Source: Spirochaetales bacterium Spiro_02
GTDB taxonomy: Bacteria > Spirochaetota > Spirochaetia > Sphaerochaetales > Sphaerochaetaceae
Length of the DNA stretch: 64,000 bases
Direction of reading: 5' to 3'
NCBI GenBank assembly: GCA_001604275.1
Contig: LVBD01000071.1
Span: 1-64,000 of the forward strand
A model generated the notes under the pieces. That model did no database searches. It saw only the letters and a program-made list of their open reading frames with translations, and was not told the origin of the DNA. Position 1 is the stretch's first letter. Each line of letters opens with the position of its first letter. Both the position numbers and the translations under genes were made by a program. Shown one piece after another: positions 56,345 to 64,000 of this stretch.

Positions 56345-57528
56345 AAGTCGTGGGGAACAGCCAGTATCAGAAACTGGCCAACGGTCTGTTGATTCTGAAC
56401 TTGCTCAGGCGCAAGTCGTACAGCAGGATTGAGATCGCTCAGATTCTCGGGCTCCAGCCGTCTACGGTCACCTACAGTGTCAACCGACTGCTGGAGAACG
56501 GTACCGTGAGGGAATTGCAGGATGTGGAGGGCCCTGGCGGCGGAGGGGCAGGCCGCAAGCGGAACTTGGTCGGGCTGAACCAGGATTTCGGCCGGGTCGT
56601 CGGAGTGGAGCTGATGTCCGGCTTCTATCGGATCACCATCTGCAATATCGCCGGTGTCATCGTCTATCAGGCGGCATTGTCGTACCAAAGCACGTCGCGT
56701 GGCGATGGAGACTCCGTGCCAATATTTGAATCGTTGGTGCGGGAGGTCGTTGCGCAAGCCCGGTCGCTCTGTGGTACGATCCCGATGCTCGGCGTGTGTC
56801 TCGCCGTTCCCGGGATCGTGCTTGACGGCAATACCTGCATCGAGGAATGCTGGACGCATGGTCTGAAGCATGTCGATTTTTCCGAGTTCCTGGCTTCGTT
56901 CGATGTTCCCGTTTTTTTTGAGAACGATGCGAACTGTTGTGCGGAAAAGTATCTCTGGGGAGATGGGTATGAGCGGGACAGTTTCATGTATCTGCTCGGG
57001 AGAAAGCATGCTCCGCTCGTGGTCCCCGAAGGGATTCCTACGATCGGCATCGGTCTTGGTCTGGTGGTGGATGGCAAGCTGTATCGCGGAAGTGCGAGTA
57101 GAAGCGGAGAGTACCGGGCCTCGATGCTCATGGGCAGCGATGCCACCGGCCAGGTGGATGTCTCGGCGAAGGAACTGCTCGATCTTGATTCGAATCCTAC
57201 GCTGTCCAGACATTTGATCGTGGAAGTTCTCGCCGATATTTTCTGTTCGATCAGTATCATAGATCCCAGGGCGTTGTTCATAGGCGGATTCTTCGCCGAG
57301 CATCCGTTCAGGGATATCGTTTTCGATGTCATGGAGAATGAACTGCGGGACAGATGGTTGGATTTCAGCTGGAAAGGCGGGGTGGTGATGGTGCAGGACG
57401 CTCAGTTCGACGCGTCCGAAGGAGCCGCTGACGCGTTGCTGGACTGGCTGTATCAAGTGCCTCGGGTCGGAGAGTCGGAAAAAGATCGGCGACGGCTTGC
57501 CGTGCTACTTGCCGATATCGCTGATTAA
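56341..57528 (+). CDS. ROK-family transcriptional regulator
   Basis: 395 residues. N-terminal winged helix (NGLLILNLLRRKSYSRIEIAQILGLQPSTVTYSVNRLLENGTVREL) followed by a ROK kinase-like domain (VVGVELMSGFYRITICNIAG, PMLGVCLAVPGIVL, FFENDANCCAEKYLWG). The Cys-rich zinc motif CxCGxxGC of canonical ROK proteins is missing; the region reads RSGEYRASMLMG. It may sense the sugar delivered by the upstream transporter. The lack of zinc ligands suggests that it does not bind or phosphorylate sugar in the usual way. It overlaps cutC. Confidence 0.85.
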   Translation: MKVVGNSQYQKLANGLLILNLLRRKSYSRIEIAQILGLQPSTVTYSVNRLLENGTVRELQDVEGPGGGGAGRKRNLVGLNQDFGRVVGVELMSGFYRITICNIAGVIVYQAALSYQSTSRGDGDSVPIFESLVREVVAQARSLCGTIPMLGVCLAVPGIVLDGNTCIEECWTHGLKHVDFSEFLASFDVPVFFENDANCCAEKYLWGDGYERDSFMYLLGRKHAPLVVPEGIPTIGIGLGLVVDGKLYRGSASRSGEYRASMLMGSDATGQVDVSAKELLDLDSNPTLSRHLIVEVLADIFCSISIIDPRALFIGGFFAEHPFRDIVFDVMENELRDRWLDFSWKGGVVMVQDAQFDASEGAADALLDWLYQVPRVGESEKDRRRLAVLLADIAD

Positions 57529-57602
57529 TCGTCGGACGGTTTTGCCGAAGTCGGTGCGTCCGGCCTCATCTGTTAAAATTTGTACTACGGAGGAATGGAA
57601 AT

Positions 57603-59087
57603 ATGCCGAAGCGGGTTTTAGTCGGTGGAATGCACCATGAGTCGGATACGTTCAATCCGATCGTCACCGGGGAGCGGGATGTCTGGGTGCGCAGGGGCGA
57701 CGAGTTGTTGTGTGCCGAGCGCGAGGATTCCCTCAGCGGGGCGATCGCGACACTGAGAAGCGCCGGGTACGATGTCGTTCCTACGCTGATCGCACGGGCG
57801 GTTCCGAACGGTGAATGGGACAAGGCGTTCTATCTGTCCTTGAAGGATGAGTTGCTCGACGCTTTGCGCGCCGCGCTGCCTGTCGATGCAATCTGCCTGT
57901 CGCTCCATGGTTCTATGCGGGTCAAGGATCTGGGGGAGGCGGAGGGGGATCTGCTACAGTCCATCAGGGATATTTGCCCTGATGTTCCTATCTTCAGCTC
58001 TCTGGACATGCATGCCACGATGACGCGCAGGATGCTGGCCAACTGCGATGGCTTCGTCGGGTATAAATGCGCTCCGCATACCGATACGTATGAGACGGGA
58101 GTCCATGCGGCGAAGATGACGATCGAGGCGTTGGAGCGTGGTCTTTCTCCGAAAATGTCCGCAGTCCATGTGCCGATCTTGATCGCGGGTGAGCAGTCCG
58201 AGACCAGTGTGGAGCCGATGAATCGCTTGATTCCCGTGCTCAGGGAGTATGAAAAACGTCCCGGCGTGATGGCAGCTTCCTATCTTCTCGGCTTCCCCTG
58301 GGCCGATACCGCGGAAAACGGGGTGACGGCGCTTGTCGTGACCGATGGAGACCAACGGTTGGCAAACGATGCCGCGATGGATCTTGCCCGGTTGTTCTGG
58401 GATACTCGCCACGATTTTCGTTTCTACAACGAGACTCATGAACCGGAACAGGCTTTGGAGGCTGCGTGGGACAGTGTGTGTGACGGTGTGTGGCCTGTGG
58501 TCATTTCCGATAGCGGGGACAATCCCACGGCGGGTTCCTCCCAGGATGTCACCAATTTCCTGAAGATGATCATTGCCGATGCGAATTTGTCCAAGCTGGA
58601 TCCTCCGCTCTGTTATCAAGGAATCTATGATCCGGTGGTCGTGGCGCAGGCGATCATGGTGGGAGTCGGCGGGGTCGTTATCGGCGAGTTAGGGGCGCGG
58701 TTCGATACTCGTACGAGTTCTCCGATTCCGATTCGCGCGACGGTCAAGGCTGTCAGGAAGCGCTGGGAAGGAGCGCAGGGGAAGGATCTGGCCCTTCTGG
58801 ATGTGGAGGGGGTCGATGTGGTCGTCACTTCCGGCCATGTCGGTTGCTATGACCCCGAGATGATGCGGGCGCTTGGCGTTGTGCCGGAAGATCGCAAGGT
58901 GATCGTTGTCAAGCTCGGCTATCTGGAACCCGAAATCCGTGCTATCGCGAAACGGTCGATGATGGCGTTGACCGACGGTAGTTCCAACGAAGTGTTCGCC
59001 CGTCTTCCATACAGCAACCTTACTCGCCCGATTTTTCCGCTTGATGGCGATTTCGATGCCGACTTGACCTATCTCTGGGGGAACTGA
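57603..59087 (+). CDS. M81 family metallopeptidase (MlrC-like)
   Basis: 494 residues, GGAGG before the ATG. VGGMHHESDTFNPI near the N-terminus, DAICLSLHGSM, SLDMHATMTRRM, CAPHTDTYETG and ISDSGDNPTAGSSQDVT are the conserved His/Asp/Glu regions of the microcystinase C (MlrC) family. MlrC was described as cleaving a linear microcystin peptide fragment, but in other bacteria the substrate is unknown. No signal peptide is seen. The gene is followed after 3 nt by the DUF1177 gene. Confidence 0.9.
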   Translation: MPKRVLVGGMHHESDTFNPIVTGERDVWVRRGDELLCAEREDSLSGAIATLRSAGYDVVPTLIARAVPNGEWDKAFYLSLKDELLDALRAALPVDAICLSLHGSMRVKDLGEAEGDLLQSIRDICPDVPIFSSLDMHATMTRRMLANCDGFVGYKCAPHTDTYETGVHAAKMTIEALERGLSPKMSAVHVPILIAGEQSETSVEPMNRLIPVLREYEKRPGVMAASYLLGFPWADTAENGVTALVVTDGDQRLANDAAMDLARLFWDTRHDFRFYNETHEPEQALEAAWDSVCDGVWPVVISDSGDNPTAGSSQDVTNFLKMIIADANLSKLDPPLCYQGIYDPVVVAQAIMVGVGGVVIGELGARFDTRTSSPIPIRATVKAVRKRWEGAQGKDLALLDVEGVDVVVTSGHVGCYDPEMMRALGVVPEDRKVIVVKLGYLEPEIRAIAKRSMMALTDGSSNEVFARLPYSNLTRPIFPLDGDFDADLTYLWGN

Positions 59088-59090
59088 CCA

Positions 59091-60038
59091 ATGCTTGACC
59101 GACAGATCCTCGATCTCTTTGATGTGCTCGACGCCCCGTCCGTCGGGGCATCTGATATTGTCCGGCTGTTCGCCACCCGATGCGAAGATTTTATTTCCAT
59201 TTCTTGGGATCGTGCTGAAAGCGACAAAGGAGGTACTGATTGCATCTGTATCCGGATACCCGGTCGATATGGCAGGATCCGGGGTGGAGCCGCCCCGACG
59301 CTTGGGGTCATCGGACGGCTCGGTGGGGTAGGGGCCCGTCCAGAGACGATCGGGTTCGTCAGCGATGGAGACGGGGCGCTTGCGGCGCTTGCTGTTGCGT
59401 TGAAACTGGGTGAGATGGCTCGGAAGGGAGATGCCGTGTCCGGCGATGTCGTCGTCTGCACTCATATCGATCCTGATGCTCCTGTCCGCCCACATCGTCC
59501 TGTTCCGTTCATGGGGTCGGCGATCAGTAGCGAACAGACCAATCGGTATGAGATTCTGCCGGAAATGGAAGCGATCGTTTCGATCGATACGACGAAAGGG
59601 AATCGGTTGCTCAATCGGCGGGGGATAGCCATCACTCCGACCGTGCTGGACGGCTCCCTGCTTCCCGTGAGCGATGATCTGCTCGATATTCTGTCCGTCG
59701 TTACCGGAGAACTTCCGAACGTCCTGCCGTTGAACCAATACGATGTAACGCCCTATGGGAACGGTCTATTCCATATCAACAGCATTCTCCAGCCGTCGGT
59801 CGCTACGCATGTTCCTGTCGTGGGGCTGGCGATCACGACGCAAATCCCCGTCGCCGGGTGCGCCACCGGGGCGAGTCATCTTGCCGATGTCGAGCAAGCG
59901 GCAAGATTCTGCGTGGAGGTGTCCAAGCGGTTCGGTTGCGGAGACTGCGCATTCTTTGACGATGTACAATATCGGCGGTATGTTTCGCTCTACGGTACGT
60001 CCAACGAACGATTCATGTCGATTCCCGCACCAAGGTAG
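59091..60038 (+). CDS. DUF1177 family protein (peptidase-like)
   Basis: 315 residues. The sequence is distinctive for DUF1177: APTLGVIGRLGGVGARPETIGFVSDGDGALAALAVALKLG, VVVCTHIDPDAPVRPHRPVPFMGS, SIDTTKGNRLLNRRGIAITPTV, TPYGNGLFHINSILQPSVATHVPVVGLAITTQIPVAGCATGASHLADVEQA. The His and Asp residues suggest a metal-dependent hydrolase resembling M42-type peptidases. It is closely coupled to the M81 gene, and the two probably act together on an imported compound. Confidence 0.88.
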   Translation: MLDRQILDLFDVLDAPSVGASDIVRLFATRCEDFISISWDRAESDKGGTDCICIRIPGRYGRIRGGAAPTLGVIGRLGGVGARPETIGFVSDGDGALAALAVALKLGEMARKGDAVSGDVVVCTHIDPDAPVRPHRPVPFMGSAISSEQTNRYEILPEMEAIVSIDTTKGNRLLNRRGIAITPTVLDGSLLPVSDDLLDILSVVTGELPNVLPLNQYDVTPYGNGLFHINSILQPSVATHVPVVGLAITTQIPVAGCATGASHLADVEQAARFCVEVSKRFGCGDCAFFDDVQYRRYVSLYGTSNERFMSIPAPR

Positions 60039-60090
60039 TCGGCTTCTATTCAGTACGTATTTTCTAGTCAGAATGAATTGAAAAAAAGAA

Positions 60091-60119
60091 GAGGTCCCAT
60101 CAACGATGGAACCTCTTTT
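60091..60119. terminator. Bidirectional terminator
   Basis: GAGGTCCCATC-AAC-GATGGAACCTC (one internal mismatch) with TTTT on the plus-strand side (60116-60119) and a run of A residues before it (60081-60087), so it can end both the DUF1177 and the porin transcripts. Confidence 0.75.
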
Positions 60120-60190
60120 GTATAACGGAAAATTGTTGGAGGAAACACGGCCGTGTTTCTGCTCACGACCGTGGTTCGCACAAACCTTGG

Positions 60191-61177
60191 TTAGAAATAG
60201 ATGACGACATACGGAGTGAGAGAGAAAGTCCCGCCGTACTCGGCATTCAAATTGTAGCTTACTCCACCGAGATCATAGCTTACATCGGCACCGACAGTGT
60301 AGTTGTTCGCAACATCGCTCAGATCCGCAATATTGAAGTATGCATCAAGACCGACGTTCTCGATTCCTGCATATTCGACATAGGTATTCAAACCCTTCGT
60401 CGTGTCATACAAAGTGAACTCGACATACGCACTTACATCTCCGGCTCCGCCATTCACGTTGACAGCGAGATAATTCTTCTGAACGTCAAGGAGATAGGTA
60501 TCGAAAGCGGACAGACCCAAGCTGAAATCAAGATCGGCCAGCTTTGCGATGTTCACATCGACGGACCCGTTGATAGCGTCCGTATCATTCCATCCCTCGT
60601 CAGTGGTAGCATTGTAAGCATATGCGATACCAGCTTTGACGCCATCGACAGGCTCGGTCAGAGCTGCGACTGCAACGGAACGATCGGCGTTGGTAGGATC
60701 GACAGCGACCTGGAACTTCACAAGTTTGTCATAACCAATGGTCAGGCTGGTCGATGCTGCACCATTGTTCTTAAATTTATAATCTTCATTTCCTGTGACG
60801 TCGTTGTATGCGGAGAGGACCGTTACAGCCGTATTATTACCGATACTGGCCACAGCAGTGACTTTGCCGGTATCTACGCCAGCCGCGGTGAGCGCCTTGC
60901 CCAGATCGATGCTCGCATTAGCCGCCCACTTGTCGTTTGAGTTCATCGCTCCGGTACCACGCAGATCAACGGTCCAAAGTCCATTCTCATCCGCGAATTT
61001 GAAGACCAGTTTCGCTTCTTCTTTTGATCCTGTTGCTTTCCATTCGGTGATTGTTACGGGATCCGAGAAAGTAAACGTATAGCCCTGTCTAAAACGACCA
61101 CTGAAAGTAGGAGCAGCGGACAACCCAACCACTACAATCAGAACCAATGCAAGAGTCGCAACAAATTTCTTGTTCAT
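60191..61177 (-). CDS. Porin-like outer-membrane beta-barrel protein
   Basis: 328 residues starting with a signal peptide (MNKKFVATLALVLIVVVGLSA). The mature protein repeats amphipathic strands such as GYTFTFSDPVTI, GLWTVDLRGTG, VTAVASIGNNTAV, ADLDFSLGLSAFDTYLLD, VSAYVEFTLYDTTK, and ends in FSLTPYVVIYF. A C-terminal Phe after an aromatic-alternating strand is the signal for the BAM insertion machinery. AAAAGG lies before the ATG. Abundant major porins of this size are known in Sphaerochaeta-like bacteria. Confidence 0.75.
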   Translation of the reverse strand: MNKKFVATLALVLIVVVGLSAAPTFSGRFRQGYTFTFSDPVTITEWKATGSKEEAKLVFKFADENGLWTVDLRGTGAMNSNDKWAANASIDLGKALTAAGVDTGKVTAVASIGNNTAVTVLSAYNDVTGNEDYKFKNNGAASTSLTIGYDKLVKFQVAVDPTNADRSVAVAALTEPVDGVKAGIAYAYNATTDEGWNDTDAINGSVDVNIAKLADLDFSLGLSAFDTYLLDVQKNYLAVNVNGGAGDVSAYVEFTLYDTTKGLNTYVEYAGIENVGLDAYFNIADLSDVANNYTVGADVSYDLGGVSYNLNAEYGGTFSLTPYVVIYF

Positions 61178-61269
61178 GACCTTTTTCTCCATATTTGCGT
61201 GAGATTATTTGTAGTTTCAGTATGGGCAGTGTGTATGGGTGTATGATGAACAAAAAATGTCGCGAATGT

Positions 61270-61356
61270 GAAATAGCGTGAGCTACATGTGTCGAATATG
61301 GAGATTTATCGCCTATATGTGGCTATTGTGTGTGTTTTCCCTGTTGGAAATAGCGT
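61270..61356. repeat. Paired GAAATAGCGT direct repeats
   Basis: GAAATAGCGT occurs at 61270-61279 and 61347-61356 (77 bp apart) in the 264-bp region upstream of the porin-like gene, with ACATGT-containing sequence between them. Possible regulator binding sites; no gene is seen here. Confidence 0.3.
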
Positions 61357-61441
61357 TATGTAGAAAAGATGAAGGTTACAGACACTTTGCATTGATTTGT
61401 CAAATTTCATTTGATATAAAACCACATGTAAACTTATACAG

Positions 61442-61993
61442 TTAGAGTATCAGTTCGATAAGGACTCGCCCCTCGAAATCCTGAATGGAAAAACGCTTTT
61501 CTTCATAGACCATATAGGAAGGTCCATATTCCCCTTTCGGAATTGAAATTGAACCTGGATTGAGCAATATGTAGTCAGTTCGATCCTCCGCTACGGGAAT
61601 GTGGGTATGCCCGTGCAGCAGAATATCGCCCCGATGCATCGGGGGGAGGTGTTCCTCATTGTACACGTGCCCATGGGTGGCGAACACCATCCTGCCTCCA
61701 AGTTCCGGAAGAAACAGTGCGCTGTAGTCGGCCATGATCGGAAAGGAAAGGACCATCTGGTCCACTTCCGCATCGCAGTTGCCACGGACACACAGGATAT
61801 CCTTCGCCCGGGCATTGAGCAAAGCGATCACTTCCTTCGGTGCATACTCTTTCGGAAGGTCGTTGCGAGGCCCATGGTAGAGCAGGTCTCCAAGGAGGAT
61901 CAATCTATCAGCCCGTTCAGCTTCATATGCCTCGAGCATCTTCTTCGTGTAATATGCCGAACCATGTATGTCGGATGCGATGAACAGTTTCAT
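61442..61993 (-). CDS. YfcE-type metallophosphodiesterase
   Basis: 183 residues. Metal-binding motifs DIHGSAYY, ILLGDLLYHGPRN, VRGNCDAEVD, ATHGHVY, and GHTHIP show the complete calcineurin-like set of YfcE/MJ0936. These small enzymes hydrolyse phosphodiester bonds in vitro; the natural substrate is unknown. The ATG at 61993 is 9 nt after a -10 box with no Shine-Dalgarno. No signal peptide, so the enzyme is cytoplasmic. Confidence 0.93.
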   Translation of the reverse strand: MKLFIASDIHGSAYYTKKMLEAYEAERADRLILLGDLLYHGPRNDLPKEYAPKEVIALLNARAKDILCVRGNCDAEVDQMVLSFPIMADYSALFLPELGGRMVFATHGHVYNEEHLPPMHRGDILLHGHTHIPVAEDRTDYILLNPGSISIPKGEYGPSYMVYEEKRFSIQDFEGRVLIELIL

Positions 61994-62002
61994 AGTTTTG
62001 AC

Positions 62003-62031
62003 AGTATAGAGGGAAAAGGCGGTTTTTTCCA
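62003..62031 (-). promoter_or_regulatory. Promoter close to the YfcE start (near-leaderless)
   Basis: Minus strand: -35 TGGAAA (62026-62031), 17-nt spacer, -10 TATACT (62003-62008), 9 nt to ATG 61993. Confidence 0.4.
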
Positions 62032-62041
62032 CAGGCCTGAT

Positions 62042-62075
62042 AAAAAAAACGTCGCCTGAAATAGACGACGTTTTT
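62042..62075. terminator. Bidirectional terminator after the copper ATPase
   Basis: AACGTCG and CGACGTT arms with T runs on both strands (eight A at 62042-62049 and five T at 62071-62075). Confidence 0.7.
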
Positions 62076-62102
62076 GAACCAGTATCAACCGATCGAGCAC
62101 CC

Positions 62103-64000
62103 TCAGCGCTTTCCCGCACCCGATCCTTGGACGAACGATTTCGTTCCGCGCTCCGGTTTGAATCGGTTCAGACGCAACGCATTGGTGACCACGGACACCG
62201 ATGACAACGACATGGCCAACGCAGCCAGCATCGGATTGAGCAACGGACCGCCAAACAGCGTCAGCAGCCCTGCGGCGACAGGAATGCCCAGCGTATTGTA
62301 GAAGAATGCCCAGAAGAGATTCTCCTTGATATTGCGCATCGTCGCCTTGCTCAGATGGATCGCCGTCACCAGATCGGAAAGACTGCTGCGCACCAGTACC
62401 ACGTCTGCCGATTCAATGGCCACATCGGTTCCGCTTCCAATGGCGATGCCGACATCTGCCTTCGCAAGGGCAGGGGCGTCGTTGATACCGTCCCCTACCA
62501 TCGCCACGACCTGTCGTTTGGGCGGCGTGATCTTTCCGTCGTCATGGATTACCGGACAGGCGACCATCTGCAACGTGGAGATCGTCTCTGCCTTCTGCCC
62601 GGGAAGCACTCCCGCGATCACTTGATCGACACCGACTTTCGCCCCTATGGCATTGGCGGTCGTTTCGTTGTCTCCGGTCAGCATCACGGTACGGATGCCC
62701 TCCCGCTTCAAACCTTCAATGATATCCTTGCTTTCCGGTTTGAGCGTATCCGCTACGGCGATGATTCCCAGCATGTTACCCCCGTCGGCGACCAGCAACG
62801 GTGTCTTGCCGTCAGCGGCAAGGGCCTCGGCCTGGACAGAGACGCGGGCAAGATCTCCGACGCCAGACTGTTCCATCAGCGCCCTGTTTCCCAATAGCAG
62901 GGATCTTCCAGCCACGTGAGCCGTGATGCCTTTTCCCGGAACCGCTTGGAAATCCGTCACTGCGGCCAAGTCAAGCCCGCGTTCGTTCGCTCGAGCGACA
63001 ATCGCCGATGCGAGCGGATGTTCGCTTCCTGCTTCCGCCGAAGCGGCAAGCGTGAGCAACTCGGTCTCGCTGACCGCAGGATCGAGGAGGATGATGTCCG
63101 TCACTTGCGGTTTTCCGGTAGTGAGCGTACCGGTTTTGTCGAAGACGATCGTTTCTACTTTTCGCAGTTGCTCCAAGGCTGCCGCCTGCCGGAATAGAAT
63201 GCCGTAGGTCGCCCCTTTGCCAGTCCCGACCATGATCGCGATCGGCGTGGCGAGCCCCAGTGCGCATGGGCAGGCGATCACCAGAACGGATACCGCTGCA
63301 GTGATCGCGAAATTGAACGTATGTCCTGCGATCATCCATACAATGAACGTCACCAGCGCGATTCCCATCACCACGGGAACGAAATACCCAGACACGGTGT
63401 CCGCGGTGCGGGCTATCGGAGCCTTCGATCCTTGCGCCTCCTGGACCATCCGTATGATCTGCGACAGAGCGGTATCCTTGCCGACTTTGCCGGCTCGATA
63501 CTTGACAGTTCCATTCCCGTTGATGGTGGCGCCGAAGACGTTGTCTCCCGCTGATTTCTCCACGGGGATGCTTTCGCCTGTCAACATGCTCTCGTCGATC
63601 GATGTCAGTCCTTCCGTGACGATGCCGTCTACAGGAAGGCGTTCCCCCGGTTTGACGATGACAATATCGTCTACGACCACCTGATCCGCAGGAACTACGA
63701 CTTCCCGTCCATCCCGCATCACCGTGGCGGTTGCAGGAGCGAGGGCCATCAGTTTGCGAATCGCATCTCCTGTCCGTCCTTTTGATCGAGTTTCAAGGTA
63801 CTTGCCCAGCATGACCAGCGTGATGATCGTCGCGGTTCCCTCGAAATACAGGCTTTGATGGACGGCCATATGGTCACCGCTGATGATCCGGGTCATCCCC
63901 CAGATGCTGTAGAGGAAACTCGCCGTAGTACCGACAGCCACCAATGAATCCATATTGGGTTTCAGTCTGAACAGGTTCGGGTATCCCTTCGTATAGAAGG
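62103..64000 (-). CDS. copA: Copper-translocating P-type ATPase, 5' end outside the window
   Basis: 632 codons visible, with the reading frame open to the window end ([21 protein letters not shown]), so the N-terminal metal-binding domain is missing. Visible: TGES actuator loop, transmembrane CPC motif in [14 protein letters not shown], phosphorylation site DKTGTLTTG, the SEHPLASAI nucleotide-binding HP motif, and [16 protein letters not shown]. The C-terminus has a helix pair ending [17 protein letters not shown]. It exports Cu+ or Ag+ from the cytoplasm. The 1B-type CPC motif is decisive. Confidence 0.96.
   Translation of the reverse strand, partial: FYTKGYPNLFRLKPNMDSLVAVGTTASFLYSIWGMTRIISGDHMAVHQSLYFEGTATIITLVMLGKYLETRSKGRTGDAIRKLMALAPATATVMRDGREVVVPADQVVVDDIVIVKPGERLPVDGIVTEGLTSIDESMLTGESIPVEKSAGDNVFGATINGNGTVKYRAGKVGKDTALSQIIRMVQEAQGSKAPIARTADTVSGYFVPVVMGIALVTFIVWMIAGHTFNFAITAAVSVLVIACPCALGLATPIAIMVGTGKGATYGILFRQAAALEQLRKVETIVFDKTGTLTTGKPQVTDIILLDPAVSETELLTLAASAEAGSEHPLASAIVARANERGLDLAAVTDFQAVPGKGITAHVAGRSLLLGNRALMEQSGVGDLARVSVQAEALAADGKTPLLVADGGNMLGIIAVADTLKPESKDIIEGLKREGIRTVMLTGDNETTANAIGAKVGVDQVIAGVLPGQKAETISTLQMVACPVIHDDGKITPPKRQVVAMVGDGINDAPALAKADVGIAIGSGTDVAIESADVVLVRSSLSDLVTAIHLSKATMRNIKENLFWAFFYNTLGIPVAAGLLTLFGGPLLNPMLAALAMSLSSVSVVTNALRLNRFKPERGTKSFVQGSGAGKR

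Overview
The window is about 64 kb of GC-rich chromosome carrying almost only ordinary bacterial genes, in operons of mixed orientation. Several features suggest a Sphaerochaeta-like (Spirochaetota) anaerobe: exported beta-barrel proteins ending in aromatic residues, periplasmic solute-binding proteins with an LFA-x-G-x-x-E type signal-peptide junction, a LpoB/COG3014/LPP20-like lipoprotein cluster, a Gx/NusG-II membrane pair, a Na+-pumping decarboxylase beta subunit, FeoAB, and a fermentative AdhE. That assignment rests on gene families and layout, not on a phylogenetic marker; no rRNA or tRNA gene was seen.

Layout. 0-13 kb: outer-membrane-like barrel protein, membrane-anchored PpiC/SurA-like foldase, alpha/beta hydrolase with AEC transporter, FAD dehydrogenase, an HTH/degenerate-Fic protein with a palindromic promoter, N-acyl-D-amino-acid deacylase convergent with a polar amino-acid ABC transporter, and Na+-decarboxylase beta plus a tiny gamma-like subunit. 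13-16.4 kb: feoA-feoB-Cys-rich membrane protein, divergent from a DtxR-family regulator, with a palindrome at the feo transcription start. 16.6-23.1 kb: sugar ABC transporter, HAD phosphatase, and a YesM/AraC-type two-component pair. 23.2-26.1 kb: three lipoproteins including LpoB.

26.3-39.4 kb is a complete branched-chain amino-acid operon: ilvN-ilvC-leuA-cimA-leuC-leuD-leuB-ilvD-ilvB-ilvE. It starts from a consensus promoter and a leader ORF whose last 30 codons are mostly Leu/Ile/Val. The mRNA after the leader can fold in two exclusive ways, one of which occludes the ilvN ribosome-binding site. CimA makes isoleucine from pyruvate and acetyl-CoA, so threonine deaminase is not needed.

39.4-52 kb: O6-alkylguanine methyltransferase, XRE regulator, Cof-type HAD plus MFS exporter, adhE, the Gx/NusG-II pair, an exported protein of unknown function, and two tandem paralogous OmpR-type regulators translationally coupled to one histidine kinase. 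52-60 kb: a second sugar ABC operon running into cutC, a ROK repressor, an M81 (MlrC-like) peptidase and a DUF1177 protein. 60-64 kb: a porin-like barrel, a YfcE-type phosphodiesterase, and a copper P-type ATPase cut by the window end.

The points most worth a second look are the ilv leader (probable translation attenuation), the HTH/Fic gene with its promoter-embedded palindrome, the feo operator, the strong hairpins found between binding-protein and permease genes in all three ABC operons, and three genes whose -10 boxes abut the start codon (probable leaderless mRNAs).
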